Positions 60,567 through 64,000 of a DNA stretch of 64,000 nucleotides are shown in pieces. Both the position numbers and the translations under genes were made by a program. Position 1 is the first letter of the stretch; each line of letters begins with the position of its first letter. The DNA is from Mumia sp. zg.B17 (lineage in GTDB: Bacteria; Actinomycetota; Actinomycetes; Propionibacteriales; Nocardioidaceae), in the NCBI RefSeq assembly GCF_019550915.1, contig NZ_JAHWCI010000002.1, positions 468,056 to 532,055 of the forward strand. Direction: 5' to 3'. The notes below the pieces were generated by a model, which searched no databases, was not told the origin of the DNA, and saw only the letters and a list, made by a program, of their open reading frames with translations.

Positions 60567-61928
60567 TCACATCCCGTCGATGAGCTTCTGGACGCGCTCG
60601 TCGTGGGATCGGAACGGATCCTTGCAGAGCACGGTCCGCTGGGCCTGGTCGTTGAGCTTGAGGTGCACCCAGTCCACCGTGAAGTCACGCCGGCGTTCCT
60701 GCGCGCGCTTGATGAACTCCCCGCGCAGCCGGGCGCGCGTCGACTGCGGCGGCTTGGACTTCGCCTCGAAGATCGACAGGTCGTCGGTGACCCGGGCGAC
60801 CGCGCCCTGGCGTTCGAGCAGGTAGTAGAGACCCCGGTCGCGCAGGATGTCGTGGTAGGCCAGGTCCATCTGAGCGATGCGCGGGTGGCTCCAGGTCAGG
60901 TCGTTCTTCTCGCGGTAGCGGTCGAGCAGGCGGTACTTGATGACCCAGTCGATCTCGCGCTCGACGAGCGAGAGGTCCTCGGACTCCACCGCCTTGAGGG
61001 TCCGCTCCCAGAGCTCGAGCGCCCGCGCGGCCACCGGGTCGTCCGGGTCGTGCCGGTCGACGAACGCGCGAGCCTTGCCGAGGTATTCCGCCTGGATCTC
61101 CAACGCCGACAGCTCGCGCCCGTTGGCCAGCGAGACCTTGCGCCGACCCGTCATGTCGTGGGAGATCTCGCGGATCGCGCGGATGGGGTTGTCGAGCGTC
61201 AGGTCGCGCATCGGGATGCCCGCCTCGATCATGCGCAGCACGAGGTGGGTCGTCGCCACCTTGAGCAGCATGGTGGTCTCGCTCATGTTGGAGTCGCCGA
61301 CGATCACGTGGAGCCGGCGATAGCGCTCGGCGTCGGCGTGCGGCTCGTCGCGGGTGTTGATGATCGGTCGCGACCGCGTGGTCGCCGACGACACGCCCTC
61401 CCAGATGTGCTCCGCGCGCTGCGACACCGAGAACATCGCCCCTCGTGGCGTCTGCTGGACCTTGCCGGCCCCGCAGATGATCTGTCGCGAGACGAGGAAC
61501 GGGATCAGGATGTCCGCGATCCGGCTGAACTCGCCGTCGCGCGAGACGAGGTAGTTCTCGTGACACCCGTAGGAGTTGCCGGCCGAGTCGGTGTTGTTCT
61601 TGAAGAGATAGATGTCGCCGAGGATCCCGTCCTCGCGCAACCGCGTCTGGGCGTCGAGGAGGAGGCCCTCGAGCACCCGCTCCCCCGCCTTGTCGTGGGT
61701 GACGAGCTCGACGATGTCGTCGCACTCCGGCGTCGCGTACTCCGGGTGGCTGCCGACGTCGAGGTAGAGGCGCGCTCCGTTGCGCAGGAACACATTGCTG
61801 CTGCGGCCCCAGGAGACGACCCGGCGGAAGAGATAGCGGGCCACCTCGTCGGGCGACAGGCGTCGTTGTCCGCGGAACGTGCACGTGACGCCGTACTCGT
61901 TCTCGATGCCGAAGATCCGTCGCTCCAC
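60567..61928 (-). CDS. pafA: Pup--protein ligase PafA
   Basis: A 453-aa Pup ligase. It joins the Pup C-terminal Glu to substrate lysines. Seen: [11 protein letters not shown] with Glu9, and the catalytic Asp57 in [15 protein letters not shown]. The C-terminal domain follows. The GTG at 61928 lies 6 nt after TAGGGT (61940-61935, minus), so leaderless. The pup, dop, mpa and prcBA genes are not in the window: the region upstream is occupied by a divergent ABC transporter. Confidence 0.96.
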   Translation of the reverse strand: MERRIFGIENEYGVTCTFRGQRRLSPDEVARYLFRRVVSWGRSSNVFLRNGARLYLDVGSHPEYATPECDDIVELVTHDKAGERVLEGLLLDAQTRLREDGILGDIYLFKNNTDSAGNSYGCHENYLVSRDGEFSRIADILIPFLVSRQIICGAGKVQQTPRGAMFSVSQRAEHIWEGVSSATTRSRPIINTRDEPHADAERYRRLHVIVGDSNMSETTMLLKVATTHLVLRMIEAGIPMRDLTLDNPIRAIREISHDMTGRRKVSLANGRELSALEIQAEYLGKARAFVDRHDPDDPVAARALELWERTLKAVESEDLSLVEREIDWVIKYRLLDRYREKNDLTWSHPRIAQMDLAYHDILRDRGLYYLLERQGAVARVTDDLSIFEAKSKPPQSTRARLRGEFIKRAQERRRDFTVDWVHLKLNDQAQRTVLCKDPFRSHDERVQKLIDGM

Positions 61929-62085
61929 GCCTCCACCCTATGCCGGAAACGGTCGGCGCACTCTGTGCTTCGCGGCGGCCTCGCCGGGCAAATTCCGGTC
62001 GAGTTCCGTCGGCGGCGTGTGGGACGCTGGAGTGGTGTTCCTAAGAGGAACACGTTGGCGTGCGCAACGACACGAGGTGGGAGAC

Positions 62086-63072
62086 ATGGCCAGCGGAATC
62101 GCGATCGAGACGCATGAGCTCGTGAAGACGTACGGGGACAAACCGGCGGTGGACGGCATCAACCTCCGTGTGCCCGAGGGCGGCGTCTACGGCTTCCTGG
62201 GACCCAACGGAGCCGGCAAGACCACGACGATCCAGATCCTCGCGACTCTCCTGCGTCCTGACGGCGGGTCGGCACGCGTGCTGGGCCACGACGTGGTCTC
62301 AGAAGCCGACGCCGTACGCAGCGTGGTGAGCCTGACCGGCCAGTACTCGTCGGTCGACGAGGACCTCACCGGCCGCGAGAACCTTCAGCTCCTCGGCCGC
62401 ATCCTCGGGTTCTCCCGGGCGCAGGCACGGAGCCGGTGCGACGACCTCCTGGAGGCCTTCGGGCTGACCGACGCCGCCAACCGCCAGGTCAAGCGCTACT
62501 CCGGCGGCATGCGACGCCGGCTCGACATCGCCGCGAGCATCGTGGTCACCCCGCAGATCCTCTTCCTCGACGAGCCGACGACCGGGCTCGACCCCCGCAG
62601 CCGGATCCAGGTGTGGGACATCGTCCGGTCGCTGACGGCACGCGGTACGACCGTGCTGCTGACCACGCAATACCTCGACGAGGCCGACCAGCTCGCCGGG
62701 CGTATCGCCGTGATCGACACCGGCAAGGTCATCGCGGAGGGCACCAGCAGCCAGCTCAAGTCCGAGGTCGGCTCCGGGGCGCTCCACGTCCACCTCCACG
62801 ATCCCGCCGACCGGCCGCGGGCGATCGACGTGCTCACGCGCGCCCTCGGCGACGAGGTCGTCCCAGGAGCCGACGCCGCCGATGTCACCGGCCGGGTGGA
62901 CGACCGCACCAAGGTCCCCGCCGCGCTCGCCACCCTCGCCGCCGACGGCGTCGAGCTTGCCGGCTTCAGCTACGGGCAGCCGACCCTCGACGAGGTGTTC
63001 CTCGCCCTCACCGGCCATCCGGCCGAGGAGACGGCGCCCTCGGACGCAGACACCGAAGGAGCGATGGCATGA
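62086..63072 (+). CDS. ABC transporter ATP-binding protein, DrrA type
   Basis: A 328-aa ATPase of the daunorubicin-resistance (DrrA) group. Walker [12 protein letters not shown], signature [12 protein letters not shown], Walker [17 protein letters not shown]-loop [11 protein letters not shown], and the C-terminal DrrA extension ending [23 protein letters not shown] precedes the ATG at 62086. It pairs with the permease through a 4-nt overlap. Cargo is a drug or lipid; the substrate is unknown. Confidence 0.93.
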   Translation: MASGIAIETHELVKTYGDKPAVDGINLRVPEGGVYGFLGPNGAGKTTTIQILATLLRPDGGSARVLGHDVVSEADAVRSVVSLTGQYSSVDEDLTGRENLQLLGRILGFSRAQARSRCDDLLEAFGLTDAANRQVKRYSGGMRRRLDIAASIVVTPQILFLDEPTTGLDPRSRIQVWDIVRSLTARGTTVLLTTQYLDEADQLAGRIAVIDTGKVIAEGTSSQLKSEVGSGALHVHLHDPADRPRAIDVLTRALGDEVVPGADAADVTGRVDDRTKVPAALATLAADGVELAGFSYGQPTLDEVFLALTGHPAEETAPSDADTEGAMA

Positions 63073-63914
63073 CGACCACGACGGCGGGCACCACCGACTC
63101 CCAGATCGTGCCCGCCAAGCTCGACGCCGTTCTCGCCTCCGGGCCCCGCCCTCCGCGGGCCGGCGCGGTGACGACGTCGCTGGCGTTCGGCTGGCGGGCG
63201 ATCCTGCGCATCAAGCACGTGCCGGAGCAGCTGTTCGACGTGACGCTGTTCCCGATCATCTCCGTCCTGATGTTCACCTATCTGTTCGGCGGGGCGATCG
63301 CGGGCTCGACCAGCACCTATCTCCAGTTCCTGCTGCCGGGCATCCTGGTCCAGACGGTCGTGATGATCACGATGTACACCGGCGTCGCGATCAACACCGA
63401 CATCGAGAAGGGCGTCTTCGACCGGATCCGGACCCTGCCGATCTGGCGCCCCTCAGCCCTGGTCGGAGCACTCCTCGGCGACGCCGTCCGCTACACGCTC
63501 GCGTCGTTGTTCGTCGTCGCGCTCGGGCTGATCCTGGGCTACCGCCCCGGCGGCGGAGCGATCGGCGTCGTCGCCGGCATCGCGGTGCTGATGGTGTTCT
63601 GCTTCGCGTTCAGCTGGATCTGGACGTGGGTCGGGCTCCTGGCCCGCAGCCCGCAGTCGGTGATGGGGATCAGCATGATGGTGCTGTTCCCGCTGGCGTT
63701 CCTGAGTCCCGTGTTCGTCGATCCGTCGACGATGCCCAACTGGCTGCAGGCGTTCGTCGAGGTCAATCCGATCTCGCACGCCGTCTACGCCGTGCGCGGA
63801 CTGATGTCGGGCGACGCGGTCGGCGACGAGGTGATGTGGACCTTCGCCGCGGCTGCCGTGATCGTCCTGATCTTCGCGCCGCTCACGATGCGGGCGTACG
63901 GCCGCCGCCGCTGA
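63069..63914 (+). CDS. ABC transporter permease, DrrB type
   Basis: A 281-aa permease with six transmembrane segments. The [23 protein letters not shown] start, [27 protein letters not shown] and the C-terminal [16 protein letters not shown] are the DrrB-type ABC-2 hallmarks. The ATG overlaps the ATPase stop (ATGA). This is the last gene before the poor-quality end. Confidence 0.92.
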   Translation: MTTTTAGTTDSQIVPAKLDAVLASGPRPPRAGAVTTSLAFGWRAILRIKHVPEQLFDVTLFPIISVLMFTYLFGGAIAGSTSTYLQFLLPGILVQTVVMITMYTGVAINTDIEKGVFDRIRTLPIWRPSALVGALLGDAVRYTLASLFVVALGLILGYRPGGGAIGVVAGIAVLMVFCFAFSWIWTWVGLLARSPQSVMGISMMVLFPLAFLSPVFVDPSTMPNWLQAFVEVNPISHAVYAVRGLMSGDAVGDEVMWTFAAAAVIVLIFAPLTMRAYGRRR

Positions 63915-63930
63915 CCTCGCAGCTGTCGTC

Positions 63931-64000
63931 GGGCGGGGGGGCCCCCCCCGCCCCCGGCGGCCAAGGGGGGGGGGGGCGGCCCCGGGGCCGGCGCGGCCGG
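63931..64000. other. Homopolymeric contig end, probably artefact
   Basis: After the transporter stop the sequence is almost only G and C, with runs of 7 G, 8 C and 12 G. It has no counterpart elsewhere in the window. It resembles low-quality read ends at a contig break and should not be interpreted. Confidence 0.8.

Overview
The window is 64 kb of high-GC actinobacterial chromosome with dense coding, many 1-4 nt gene overlaps and frequent GTG starts. The marker genes are pafA (Pup ligase), pafB/pafC, rbpA, an RbpA-type RNA polymerase factor, ppm1/lnt and PPOX-type F420/flavin proteins. Together they place it in Actinomycetes. Gene content and order fit Nocardioidaceae-like organisms best, but this is inference from recall, not from a search. 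No rRNA, tRNA, CRISPR array, transposase or phage module was seen. No stretch over about 300 bp lacks a gene or gene remnant.

Layout. 1-12 kb: the end of gcvP, a coupled serine hydrolase, an ABC exporter with a NarL-type two-component pair, an alpha/beta hydrolase, fdhD divergent from a glutaryl-CoA-dehydrogenase-like gene, two small membrane proteins and a cytidylyltransferase. 12-15 kb: DedA, DUF1992, a DHFR-like reductase, a PPOX protein and a lipoprotein with a small overlapping ORF upstream. 15-28 kb is accessory in character: an ArsR/SRPBCC cassette with two clear operators, two DinB proteins, a phosphotransferase, an internally deleted 2H phosphoesterase remnant, an Ntn hydrolase, an FMN reductase with a divergent MmyB-type regulator lying between two copies of an intergenic repeat, a truncated aldo/keto reductase, two methyltransferases, three GNATs, a tautomerase, an SDR and an orphan immunity-like protein. 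28-40 kb: VOC proteins, a DUF2975/XRE pair with a palindromic operator, SDR, TauE/SafE, a maltokinase-cap-like protein, epoxide hydrolase with its regulator, and a YnfA protein.

40-53 kb is core-like: adenosine deaminase divergent from an HTH-MurA fusion that carries its own palindrome at the promoter, then glycerophosphodiesterase-MFS, rbpA behind a SigR/SigH-type promoter and followed by a strong terminator, fxsA, ppm1-lnt, amidohydrolase-GNAT, and AsnC-M24 peptidase-exonuclease. 53-62 kb is the conserved pafA - FKBP lipoprotein - pafB - pafC - tatA - tatC - helY run, all on the minus strand. 62-63.9 kb is a DrrAB-type ABC exporter. The last ~70 bp are homopolymeric and look like a low-quality contig end.

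A recurring signal ties the window together: over 20 genes have a TANNNT -10 hexamer ending 6-8 nt before the start codon, the signature of leaderless transcription. Genes inside operons instead use Shine-Dalgarno sites or stop-start overlaps. The most interesting local signals are three self-contained regulator-operator pairs (ArsR/SRPBCC, DUF2975/XRE, HTH-MurA), the repeat-flanked FMN reductase/regulator pair, and several gene remnants.
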